A stretch of 20,878 nucleotides of DNA, from the NCBI GenBank assembly GCA_002402275.1, contig DHFN01000175.1, positions 1 to 20,878 of the forward strand, given 5' to 3'. The translations under genes were made by a program, and so were the position numbers. The notes under the pieces are model-generated. The model did not search any database. It was not told the DNA's origin and was given only the letters and a program-made list of their open reading frames with translations. The stretch is from Anaerolineales bacterium UBA4823. Its GTDB lineage: Bacteria; Chloroflexota; Anaerolineae; Anaerolineales; UBA4823. This document shows, piece after piece, positions 15,401-20,878 of this stretch (position 1 is the stretch's first letter; the number at the start of each line of letters is the position of its first letter).

Positions 15401-15499
15401 TATGCCGTCATCGGTGAACTTGAAATGCCGTTCGGGAATCCTGAACGGAGAGTTGATGACGGGATTTTCGATGGTGACTTGTGGTTTATCCTGAGGCAT
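12473..15499 (-). CDS. res: Type III restriction enzyme, Res helicase-nuclease subunit
   Basis: A 1008-residue DEAD/DEAH helicase-nuclease. Walker A is MATGSGKT (165-172), Walker B VVINDEAHH (297-305), motif III DLSATPFF (355-362), and the second RecA domain shows SMLTEGWDA and EQVVGRGLRRMSR (motifs V and VI). The C-terminal nuclease domain shows MPDYIVHVDD (about 930-939) and LIIEVTGEKK (949-958), a PD-(D/E)xK-like site in which the position two after the glutamate is Thr rather than Lys. Res translocates on DNA with Mod and cuts unmethylated DNA. It is the first gene of the operon, with TAAGGT before ATG 15499, a promoter upstream and a start-stop overlap with tcmP. Confidence 0.93.
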   Translation of the reverse strand: MPQDKPQVTIENPVINSPFRIPERHFKFTDDGITDVIEEGRRESSYFIPVAKPRGHGPQITLDTEWTEDRRKENEFINQIRRRVGPWRDSGYQGATITSTTRRLLEYWKNPDRDKPLYFCQIEALETAIYITEVAKKLNDAWIDNQLVAANKAGNSDLYRIAFKMATGSGKTIVMAMLIAWQTLNKLANPTDSRFSDAFLIITPGITIKDRLRVLLPNDSENYYRKLDVVPSDLMEELTKVKVVITNFHAFKLRDKFDAGKLAKVILKNDKSGALTETPDQMVRRVCRELGNKKNLVVINDEAHHCYRRKEEDEIVEVYKGEVRKEIEKREEEARIWLNGLEAVKTKIGIRNVYDLSATPFFLRGSGYDEGTLFPWVVSDFSLIDAIEAGIVKVPRVPVEDNTNPGQMPTYRNLWLNVRDDLPKKGRRTDNITGEPKMPAKLESAILSLYKNYEKSYALWKDNTAARDKGLTPPVFIVICNNTNVSKLVYDYISGWEKEIKKDTKVLVPGKLELFSNVQDGQWSNRPNTILVDSEQLESGESMSADFKQAVAVEIEEFKQEYRQRFPGRDTEKLTDEDLLREVMNTVGKTGKLGEQIKCVVSVSMLTEGWDATTVTHILGIRAFGTQLLCEQVVGRGLRRMSRAIVTHEHTVNGAKVQVESYPVEYAEVYGVPFSFIPCAGAAMKITIGVVPTRVRALDERKACEITFPRLSGYRFELPEERLTAKFDQESILPLSTQILPTRTVNAPIVGEKVVLHINDLKENREQEVVFLLAKHLQERYFKDDDGNLKLHLFPQLLDITRHWLDECLVLKDDTFVQLLLLVELADAAVGKIYNAIVSSVAGEKVIKPILKSYDQMGTTSYVDFDTTKPVWSTRADKCHLSHVVADTKDWEQKLAQALEELDVVIHYVKNHGLSFHIPYIYLGEEHNYMPDYIVHVDDGHGKDDLLTLIIEVTGEKKADKAVKVATARNLWVPAVNNHGGFGRWAFLEVDDPWNAKTIINGYINGKA

Positions 15500-15531
15500 T
15501 GTAACCTTAATTGAACTGCACTAATAGGCTA

Positions 15532-15560
15532 AGAATACACCGAACAGGCGATAAAATCAA
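15532..15560 (-). promoter_or_regulatory. Sigma70-like promoter of the restriction operon
   Basis: On the minus strand TTGATT (15560-15555) and TATTCT (15537-15532) are 17 bases apart, about 33 bases before the res start codon. The -35 directly follows the tail of the terminator of the upstream gene, so this is a compact boundary between two transcription units. Confidence 0.55.
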
Positions 15561-15590
15561 GCAAAATAAGCCGAGCCCACCAGCCCGGCC
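15561..15590 (-). terminator. Rho-independent terminator after the 15590-15925 gene
   Basis: On the minus strand GCCGGGC, a loop TGGTGG and GCTCGGC form a 7 bp stem with one G-T pair, followed by TTATTTTGCTT. It starts right at the stop codon of the upstream gene and insulates the restriction operon from upstream reading. Confidence 0.7.
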
Positions 15591-15925
15591 TAAACCTCAC
15601 TCCTTGCCCTGACCACCCTGTTATGCCTCCCATCCCGGCTGACCAGGTACACCTTACCCTTTATGCCGGCCATCCATCGCCGGATATGCCCCCTATGCCT
15701 GAGGGTCCACCTGTCGAACTCGATTAGAAAATGGTCGCCTTTGTCCTTTACCATTATCCAGCCCTCCTCCAGCAGCCAATCTATAAGCCTGCCCTTACCA
15801 TGCAGGATGCCAAGCCTCTCCCGGGTCAGGTTGAAACGGTCCAGGCCCCTGTATACCAGGTCCAGATGGCCCCGTGGACAGGGCACCACAGCCCCGGCCG
15901 GCGATATCCAGCAATCCCCATTCAC
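15590..15925 (-). CDS. Small basic hypothetical protein
   Basis: 111 residues, not recognised. The frame starts at GTG 15925; no ATG in frame and only a weak ribosome site, so the start is uncertain. The protein is rich in Arg, Trp and Gly (CWISPAGAVVPCPRGHLDLV, WLLEEGWIMV, RHRGHIRRWM), with the look of a compact phage or element protein and no membrane segment. GC-rich codon use like the integrase, unlike the AT-rich genes to its right, so it may belong to the mobile element. It is followed by a terminator and preceded by a copy of the dispersed AT/G-run element. Confidence 0.55.
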   Translation of the reverse strand: MNGDCWISPAGAVVPCPRGHLDLVYRGLDRFNLTRERLGILHGKGRLIDWLLEEGWIMVKDKGDHFLIEFDRWTLRHRGHIRRWMAGIKGKVYLVSRDGRHNRVVRARSEV

Positions 15926-15938
15926 CCATACATTCTAC

Positions 15939-15984
15939 AATTAAAGGGTGACATATATATATATACCGGGGGTGTGGGGTAAAC
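15939..15984 (+). repeat. Dispersed TATATAT/G-run element, copy A
   Basis: AATTAAAGGGTG, then an (AT)n tract of about 12 bases, then CCGGGGGTGTGGGGTAAAC. Same order as copy B: an AATTAAA block, a TATATA block, a double G-run ending in GTAAA. It lies 14 bases beyond the start of the 15590-15925 gene. Confidence 0.7.
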
Positions 15985-16017
15985 TAAATTAAAGGGAAAG
16001 CCCTTTCTTCCCTCTAA

Positions 16018-16107
16018 TCACCCTATCAGCAGGAACACAATTATCAGGGCGATTATGAACCTGGCCCTTTCCTTGCCCTTCCTGGGGGTTTTAACAGGCT
16101 CATCCAT
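16018..16107 (-). CDS. Possible 29-residue single-pass membrane peptide
   Basis: Minus-strand ATG 16107 to TGA 16018. The peptide begins MDEPVKTPRKGKERAR and ends FIIALIIVFLLIG, i.e. a very basic N-terminus followed by a 13-residue hydrophobic helix at the very end. That charge pattern and GC-biased codon use favour a real small tail-anchored-like protein, for example a toxin-like, holin-like or regulatory peptide. Against it, only a poor AAAAG ribosome site precedes the ATG and a chance ORF of this size is common. It is flanked on both sides by plus-oriented copies of the dispersed element. Confidence 0.4.
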   Translation of the reverse strand: MDEPVKTPRKGKERARFIIALIIVFLLIG

Positions 16108-16111
16108 CTTT

Positions 16112-16166
16112 TATAATTAAAAAGAGGGTGCTATAAATGTATATACACGTCAGGGGTGGGGTAAAC
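16112..16166 (+). repeat. Dispersed element, copy B (left arm of an inverted pair)
   Basis: TATAATTAAAAAGAG, then TATAAATGTATATACACG, then AGGGGTGGGGTAAAC. Copy C at 16219-16260 is its inverted partner, so the two could fold as a 150-base hairpin or mark a small MITE-like unit. Confidence 0.7.
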
Positions 16167-16218
16167 GGATATATTTGTTTTTAGAGATAAAACGTCTGTA
16201 TTTCTACTAACACCCATA

Positions 16219-16260
16219 CTCTACCCCACCCCCAACGCAAATACATTCTCTTTAATTATC
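16219..16260 (-). repeat. Dispersed element, copy C (right arm of an inverted pair)
   Basis: Read on the minus strand: GATAATTAAAGAGAATGTAT, then TTGCGT, then TGGGGGTGGGGTAGA. It matches copy B in block order and faces it across about 50 bases. Confidence 0.7.
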
Positions 16261-16292
16261 ATATACTCTAAGCCCGACAGTTTCGGCTACCA

Positions 16293-16354
16293 CACACCCC
16301 CCGCGCATATATATTTACCCCACGCCTCCTACATATATAAATTTTTTTAATTAT
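16293..16354 (-). repeat. Dispersed element, two tandem copies D1 and D2
   Basis: Minus-strand reading: D1 (16354-16314) has ATAATTAAAAAAATTTATAT, ATGTAGGAGG and CGTGGGGTAAA. D2 (16314-16293) has ATATATATGCGC followed by six G and TGTG. The 22-base D2 core is repeated exactly and in the same orientation at 18094-18115, on the other side of the propeller-repeat gene. Confidence 0.7.
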
Positions 16355-16440
16355 GTTTACGGATGGTTGGCACTTAGGCTACCCAAGTGTTGAACTTCAA
16401 TATTGAACTCGCGCCTCACAACAATAGGGTACATTTTAAT

Positions 16441-17958
16441 TTATTTATTATTAATATTCTCTTCTATACCATAAATCTTGTTACTAATATAAACAAAATA
16501 ATAAACTCTATTTTTATCATCTATTTGTAATGTTTTTCCACCACCCACAATATTATCGTACCTTTTACCTTCTACAGTATCAATCACAACAAATCTCTTT
16601 AAGCCTTCTCCAGCAGCATAAACAATATACTTGCTGTCATGACTGAACATTAATGAACCTAATAATATACCATCATATCTTTTTCCCTCTTTACCATCAA
16701 CAACAACAAACCATCTATTATTATCAGATGCAGCATAAGCATATCGCTTGCCATCGGGGCTGAAGATAAAATTACGGGCCATATCATATCCACGAGTTTT
16801 GTTGTTGTCAATAATGTATTTATATTTCATACCATCATATACACGATAAGCAAGCCTTTGCCCATCAGGGCTAAAACAATTAGTGTCAAGTAGAATATGC
16901 TTATCTGATAGTATTTCCTTCCCGTCTTTAACAATTATATCCTTTTGTTTATCACGGGCAACATAAATATAACTATGACTTTTAGGATTGAAAGTCAAGC
17001 TGCGATAAACAATACCACCGTAGCTCTTATTTTCACAAGTATCCACGACTACAACTTGTTTTCCACCCTCAATTCCAATATACGCATATTTTTCACTATC
17101 ATGAGTAAAGATGGGATAATGTTCCGCCAAGCCATCATAACATTTATTTTCTTGTCCATCTACAACAACCATATACTTATTATTTTCATAGACACTGTAA
17201 GCTAGTCTTTTCAGGTTTGGGCTTAAAAAAAGAGAGTTGTTCGTTATTCCGTCATAAGATTTCATCTTTTTCCCGTTATCGACAATAAATGATTTATTGT
17301 TATTTTTTACACCATAAATCATTCTTTTACCATCAGAACTGAATAACGGCTTAAATGTTAATATTGAATCATATGCCTCCCCTTTTACGCCATTAACAAC
17401 CATACGATACTTTCCCCCATCATTAACGGCATATATAACTTGCTCCCCATCAGGGCTAAACATCGGAAAACTATCACAAATAAAATCATAACCCAAGCCC
17501 TCAATGTCGTTATACACAATAAACCATTTACTTCCTTTCTTAGCGCTATAAGCGTAATCATTTTCTTTAAAGCTATACACCAGTGGTTTTTCCGATATAT
17601 TGTTATATTTTCTTTTTTCTTTTCCATTTAATACAACAAATGCTTCTCCATTCTTTATGGCGCCAAAAGATACATTCTTGCTATTATCGCTGAAAACTAG
17701 TGTTGACGGAGCTATATAATCATAAGTAAATGTTTTACCGTCAATCGTAATTGACCATACACTTAATGTATTATTACTATATATGTAGGCAATACGTTTA
17801 TTATCGGGGCTTTTTATAAATGCCTGTAATTTTAAAGAATCATGTAACAAAGCATCGCAAATATATTTTACATTTGTTTCTAGTTTTAACGTACCTCCTG
17901 AAAGGAGTAATGGCGCTAATAATAAAACAATAAAGAATATAAGCGCTGTGTTCTTCAT
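16441..17958 (-). CDS. Secreted WD40-like/TolB-like propeller-repeat protein
   Basis: A 505-residue exported protein. Start ATG 17958 has AAGGAG 8 bases upstream; the longer frame adds 28 residues before the signal peptide and is unlikely. The N-terminus MKNTALIFFIVLLLAPLLLS is a signal peptide without a lipobox cysteine. The rest is about 12 repeats of roughly 42 residues with the pattern FSPDGKRYAYAA-x-KxFVVVDGKEGKxYDGI. This is the PD40/WD40-like repeat of TolB-type beta-propellers, probably one or two propellers in the periplasm or outside the cell. Propellers of this sort bind proteins or sugars; no catalytic residues are visible. Very AT-rich, flanked by 22-base direct repeats, and the third gene after a GYF-RDD-TPR gene and an RDD gene. 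Confidence 0.85.
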   Translation of the reverse strand: MKNTALIFFIVLLLAPLLLSGGTLKLETNVKYICDALLHDSLKLQAFIKSPDNKRIAYIYSNNTLSVWSITIDGKTFTYDYIAPSTLVFSDNSKNVSFGAIKNGEAFVVLNGKEKRKYNNISEKPLVYSFKENDYAYSAKKGSKWFIVYNDIEGLGYDFICDSFPMFSPDGEQVIYAVNDGGKYRMVVNGVKGEAYDSILTFKPLFSSDGKRMIYGVKNNNKSFIVDNGKKMKSYDGITNNSLFLSPNLKRLAYSVYENNKYMVVVDGQENKCYDGLAEHYPIFTHDSEKYAYIGIEGGKQVVVVDTCENKSYGGIVYRSLTFNPKSHSYIYVARDKQKDIIVKDGKEILSDKHILLDTNCFSPDGQRLAYRVYDGMKYKYIIDNNKTRGYDMARNFIFSPDGKRYAYAASDNNRWFVVVDGKEGKRYDGILLGSLMFSHDSKYIVYAAGEGLKRFVVIDTVEGKRYDNIVGGGKTLQIDDKNRVYYFVYISNKIYGIEENINNK

Positions 17959-18036
17959 TTCTATTCTCCTTATGTTATTATTATTAATGACAACTTTCGG
18001 GTGATTAGAAATAATCCAACTATCTTCAGATATCCA

Positions 18037-18116
18037 ACACATATATACATCATTTAATTATAAAGTGACTTGTGTAAGGCACTTTAGTTGCCCCACACCC
18101 CCCGCGCATATATATC
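18037..18116 (-). repeat. Dispersed element, copy E with a degenerate partner
   Basis: On the minus strand ATATATATGCGC, six G, TGTGGGGCAA (18116-18089), then an inverted pair AAAGTG/CACTTT (18062-18085), then TATAATTAAATGATGTATAT followed by ATGTGTTGGAT (18063-18037), a copy lacking the G-run. It fills the gap between the RDD gene and the propeller gene. Confidence 0.65.
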
Positions 18117-18140
18117 CGGCAACGATTGCTTCCGCTTATC

Positions 18141-18722
18141 TTACTTTAATGTAATAACTACCGTATTTGAAAGCTTGTCGTGCCAACCACGCGGCCGACC
18201 CTTGCCCCCTAAAAAAGAGAACGCCTCGAAAGGTATGAAACGACATAATGTTCTTCCAACTGCTTGACCAAGAGATATTTCAGAGCCATCTTCGTTAACT
18301 GCTTTTGTCTTTGTAATTAACTTACCCAATGTTCTGCCAGAATATGCTTCCTGGGGTACGTAATATATGAGAAATAATATGGCACCTAATATATAATTAT
18401 TTATTCTTAGAAGGACTTCTGAATGTCCTATTAATGCGAATATAATCCCGACAATAAATGCTAATATATATATAAATAATATATCTAATATATAATTACC
18501 AAACCTTTGGCCTTGGGAAGCCAACAACACTTGTCCGGTTATTGCGGGTTTTATCATTTCGATATTGGAATTTGATAATGTATCAGATGGAACTGCCTGT
18601 TTTCCTTCTACAGGCACTATACAATTCTTTTTACAGCTTTTGCATAAAGCCGTATCACCTATTTTTAGATAATGAGTAATAATCTCATTACCGCAATATG
18701 GGCAGTTAAAGCCATAAGCCAT
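18141..18722 (-). CDS. Zinc-ribbon plus RDD-family membrane protein
   Basis: 193 residues from ATG 18722 (AAGGTGA site 5 bases upstream; a GTG 9 bases earlier is also in frame). The N-terminal zinc ribbon has CPYC (C7, C10) and CKSC (C27, C30). After a linker comes an RDD domain: FGNYILDILFIYILAFIVGI, a second hydrophobic helix ILGAILFLIYYVP, the typical GRTLGKLITKTKAVNEDG segment, and a third RFIPFEAFSFLGG. RDD proteins sit in the inner membrane, some as ion exchangers, most of unknown job. The gene follows the GYF_2-RDD-TPR gene by 24 bases and is probably co-transcribed with it. Confidence 0.85.
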   Translation of the reverse strand: MAYGFNCPYCGNEIITHYLKIGDTALCKSCKKNCIVPVEGKQAVPSDTLSNSNIEMIKPAITGQVLLASQGQRFGNYILDILFIYILAFIVGIIFALIGHSEVLLRINNYILGAILFLIYYVPQEAYSGRTLGKLITKTKAVNEDGSEISLGQAVGRTLCRFIPFEAFSFLGGKGRPRGWHDKLSNTVVITLK

Positions 18723-18746
18723 TTTTATCACCTTATGATGTTTAAA

Positions 18747-20225
18747 TTACCATCTAACATTCGATTTACGCAGTATTGCTTTCGAAAATTCATCTCCCAG
18801 CATCGCTGCTTTTTTGAAATCACGAATCGATTCTTTACGTCTCCCTAGAATCGTATACGCTATTGCCCTGTTCGCCCATATTTGGGCGTTCAAGGAATCC
18901 ATGGATAATGCTATCGTGAAATCATCTTTAGCATTTGCATACTCTTCCTTTAGAAGATAAACATAGCCCCTGTTATTAAAAGCCAGCGGATAAAAAGGCT
19001 TAATACTTATGGCTTTACTGTAATCATCTACTGCATACGATAAGCTTTCCATTTGCGTATAACACTTGGCTCTATTAAAGTAATAAATGCTTGTTGAATC
19101 ACTTAATTCGATGGCTTCGTTTAACATATCAAGCGCTTCTGAATATTTTTCAAGCGACAGCAAGGTCATTCCTTTGTTATTATATGCGACGTGAAAGAAT
19201 GGTTCTTCATTGATTGATTTCGTATAATCTTCTAAAGCCTCGTTATATTTTCCCAGTGCATGATAAACTAATCCTCGATTATTATAAACTCCCTTCATTT
19301 TTTTATTCATTTTAATCGTCTTGTTAAAATCAATTAATGCTTTATCATATATTTCTGTTTTATAATATGCATAACCTCTATAATGATAAGCTTCCGCAGA
19401 TTTAGGCCTTTCTGAAATAACCTCATTGCAGGTTTTTATCGCTTCATCGTAATATCCAAGATTTATCCACATATTACTAGCCTTTAACTTGACACGTAAT
19501 TCTGTATTCTTAATAATCACATTATTATAGATAACACCCGTTGAAATAAAAAGAAATATAAATAATATTGTTCGTGCAGAACCTATCTTTTTATGTTCTA
19601 TGCGTGTTTTGCTTGACAATTCCCATTTAAGAGGGAGATTGGCTTTCAAACGTGAAAATGATAAATATTGATTAATAAAAGAAACGATTGGTATGTATAA
19701 TCCATTGCCATAAAACCATACCATAAAACTTCTTTTCAATGATTGTCCAAAATGTGGTTTCTTTTCATTAAAAGACACAACCTTGGTGTTCAATAAATAT
19801 TTTCCGGGAGAACTTCCAAACAATGCAAGGCATATTGTTTCAATCAATATCCAGAAAAGACACGACAGTAAAACGCAAACAAGCAATACAAGGTATATAT
19901 TGGTTACAATATAGTTAGATAAATAAATGGCGCTAAAAACGGTGATTAACAATTTAACATCAAAACTCCTTGCCCAATATCTAATCCAGGGTCTATTCTG
20001 TTTTATTGGAATACTCGCCTTTGTTGGCAAAGGAGGAGGCTCGATTGGAATAATGTTTTTAAAATCATCTAGATTTCCAATTTTTTGCCATTCTGTAAAT
20101 GCCTGATTCCATACCAAAGTTTCTTGTGTTATTTTTTTCTTTAAAAGCAACTCTTTCAAGTTTGCTTCAGATATAGGCCCTTCTTTCCTTCCATTCCGAG
20201 AGTAATACCATATTTTGTTGTCCAT
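18747..20225 (-). CDS. GYF_2-RDD-TPR membrane protein
   Basis: A 492-residue multidomain protein starting at ATG 20225 (GGAAAGGGAT site). Residues 4-53 are a GYF_2 (DUF4339) domain: IWYYSRNGRKEGPISEANLK and LVWNQAFTEW. Residues about 80-215 are an RDD domain with several membrane helices and the FGSSPGKYLLNTKVV segment. Another membrane helix (about 221-236) leads into 7 TPR repeats (about 245-482; pattern AYNNRGxxYxxLxxYxxALxDYxxAI), presumably a protein-binding scaffold. GYF_2 binds proline-rich peptides; a PIEPPPLPTK stretch directly follows it (about 60-69) and could be its own ligand. Function unknown; the layout suggests a membrane-anchored assembly platform. Confidence 0.88.
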   Translation of the reverse strand: MDNKIWYYSRNGRKEGPISEANLKELLLKKKITQETLVWNQAFTEWQKIGNLDDFKNIIPIEPPPLPTKASIPIKQNRPWIRYWARSFDVKLLITVFSAIYLSNYIVTNIYLVLLVCVLLSCLFWILIETICLALFGSSPGKYLLNTKVVSFNEKKPHFGQSLKRSFMVWFYGNGLYIPIVSFINQYLSFSRLKANLPLKWELSSKTRIEHKKIGSARTILFIFLFISTGVIYNNVIIKNTELRVKLKASNMWINLGYYDEAIKTCNEVISERPKSAEAYHYRGYAYYKTEIYDKALIDFNKTIKMNKKMKGVYNNRGLVYHALGKYNEALEDYTKSINEEPFFHVAYNNKGMTLLSLEKYSEALDMLNEAIELSDSTSIYYFNRAKCYTQMESLSYAVDDYSKAISIKPFYPLAFNNRGYVYLLKEEYANAKDDFTIALSMDSLNAQIWANRAIAYTILGRRKESIRDFKKAAMLGDEFSKAILRKSNVRW

Positions 20226-20263
20226 CGCTTTATCCCTTTCCTACTTGTGACTAGAAAAAGAAT

Positions 20264-20290
20264 TTAACCCACCCTTCTAACACATATATC
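20264..20290 (-). repeat. Dispersed element, degenerate copy G
   Basis: Minus-strand reading: ATATATGTGTTAGAAGGGTG, then GGTTAA. It is the weakest copy (G-runs shortened) and lies about 40 bases before the GYF_2-RDD-TPR start codon. Confidence 0.45.
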
Positions 20291-20304
20291 TCAAACTATA
20301 TCTA

Positions 20305-20394
20305 CCAGCCCCGTGGTACAAAACCAAGCTGGCGCTTAGCAAGGACGGCGGGAGCGGCCGTTCTCATCAATCCCCAGCCCAAAGCCCGCAGGGG
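20305..20394. ncRNA. GC-rich structured block, candidate RNA
   Basis: In an AT-rich neighbourhood this 90-base block is strongly GC-rich and can fold into three consecutive hairpins: CCAGC...GCTGG with an inner TGGT/ACCA (20305-20332), ACGGC...GCCGT (20345-20361) and CCCC...GGGG (20372-20394). The strand is undecided. It lies between the zinc-ribbon gene and the GYF_2-RDD-TPR gene, so it could be a leader RNA, a repeat copy, or a decayed gene fragment: the plus frame stays open from about 20290 without a start codon. Confidence 0.3.
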
Positions 20395-20441
20395 TAATCT
20401 GAAGGGTCAAGTTAAGTCGTCCAAGAAAAGGATATATTGGG

Positions 20442-20819
20442 CTATTTTCCCTCTTCTTCAAGAGACGAACCACACTGAGTACAATACTTATCAAGGACAG
20501 AAACCGGAGCTTCACAATCAGTACATACAAATTCCTGGCCTTCTCCGACTGTTTCGAGTATTTTACCAGCATAAGGCAAACCCGCTATCTTTTTCAACAA
20601 CCTAATAACTTCAGCCCCCGCCTTGTATATAACCCACCAATAAATTCCCTGCCCCAATATCAAGACCGACACAATTATCAATAAAACTAAAGAACCCTTT
20701 AAAACAAAAGCAATGATGAGACAGAGAAGCGACAGCAATATAGAAGACACTAAGACAGCAATGGCAAACCCATCAAGCTTACTTTCGATGCCACCTGAAC
20801 GAGCCGATATCTTTGACAT
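20442..20819 (-). CDS. Membrane protein with C-terminal zinc ribbon
   Basis: 125 residues from ATG 20819, behind AAAGGTGG. Two or three hydrophobic helices occupy about 17-75 (FAIAVLVSSILLSLLCLIIA and LVLLIIVSVLILG). The tail is a zinc ribbon CTDC (C99, C102) and CTQC (C113, C116) with an acidic end. Such small helix-plus-ribbon proteins are common and their function is generally unknown. It is encoded in the same direction as the GYF_2-RDD-TPR gene, 216 bases upstream of it, and shares the zinc-ribbon-plus-membrane theme with the RDD protein. Confidence 0.8.
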   Translation of the reverse strand: MSKISARSGGIESKLDGFAIAVLVSSILLSLLCLIIAFVLKGSLVLLIIVSVLILGQGIYWWVIYKAGAEVIRLLKKIAGLPYAGKILETVGEGQEFVCTDCEAPVSVLDKYCTQCGSSLEEEGK

Positions 20820-20843
20820 AATACACCACCTTTCTGATTTATA

Positions 20844-20849
20844 ATTATA
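20844..20849 (-). promoter_or_regulatory. Candidate -10 box for the zinc-ribbon membrane gene
   Basis: A minus-strand TATAAT lies 24 bases before the ATG, within ATATAATTATAAA. The -35 region near the window end (AAAATG or TTCAAA) is not a good match, so only the -10 is supported. Confidence 0.35.
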
Positions 20850-20878
20850 TGCTTTAGGTATAATCCATTTTGAAATGC

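Larger units (their letters stand above)
15926..16440. other. 0.5 kb intergenic stretch rich in dispersed elements
   Basis: No large gene. It contains two plus-oriented element copies (15939-15984, 16112-16166), a possible 29-codon gene between them, then minus-oriented copies (16219-16260, 16293-16354). Next to these lies CACTT...AAGTG dyad sequence at 16369-16388 and the perfect 12-base palindrome TTCAATATTGAA (16396-16407), flanked by two TTGAACT direct repeats. Composition switches sharply between AT tracts and C or G runs. It could be the right boundary zone of the mobile element; I find no copy of the tRNA-Ser 5' end here. Confidence 0.6.

Noticed and set aside
15939..16166. G-quadruplex promoter elements
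   Set aside because: Each copy has only two long G-runs per strand, too few for an intramolecular quadruplex.
15950..16355. CRISPR-like array
   Set aside because: The repeats differ in length, spacing and orientation and are spread over 15 kb; there are no uniform spacers and no cas genes.
20336..20572. Minus-strand 78-codon frame
   Set aside because: It overlaps the zinc-ribbon gene in another frame; only its 3' end in the GC-rich block is odd, reported separately.

Overview
The window is a bacterial accessory region. Every gene I can support lies on the minus strand, so transcription runs from right to left. The genes use clear Shine-Dalgarno sites and some have sigma70-like promoters. 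Base composition is mixed: the integrase and the restriction genes are GC-richer and use many AGG, ATA and CCC codons, while the right-hand genes are AT-rich. The GYF_2/RDD/TPR and propeller-repeat proteins on the right resemble those of Planctomycetota, Verrucomicrobiota or Omnitrophota-like genomes, but I cannot assign a phylum.

Left part (1-5171): the 5' end of a tRNA-Ser is cut by the window edge. A tyrosine integrase reads into it without a stop codon. Next come an excisionase-like helix-turn-helix protein and a protein resembling the II/X family of rolling-circle replication proteins. Beside the latter is a strand-biased, hairpin-bearing non-coding stretch that could be its origin. A solo three-cysteine (radical SAM-like/DUF5131-like) protein and two unrecognised proteins follow. 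This looks like one end of a tRNA-targeting integrative element.

Middle part (5304-15499): a tightly packed seven-gene operon, transcribed in the order type III restriction subunit (res), TcmP, DUF5131 (Gp37/Gp68-like three-Cys protein), GIY-YIG protein, DNA methyltransferase (mod), DUF262-HNH nuclease, second GIY-YIG protein. Neighbours overlap or lie 1-10 nt apart. A sigma70-like promoter sits just upstream of res. I read this as a composite defence operon: a type III-like restriction-modification core, a TcmP/three-Cys module of unknown chemistry, and a GmrSD-like nuclease plus two GIY-YIG proteins. It is the best candidate for an incompletely described system.

Right part (15590-20878): a small unrecognised protein, a possible 29-residue membrane peptide, a 0.5 kb non-coding stretch rich in a dispersed AT/G-run element, a secreted propeller-repeat protein, an RDD protein, a GYF_2-RDD-TPR membrane protein and a membrane zinc-ribbon protein. 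The same intergenic element (TATATAT followed by G-rich GGGGTGGGGTAA) recurs in at least seven gene gaps from 5278 to 20290. It is the main structure here that gene annotation does not explain.
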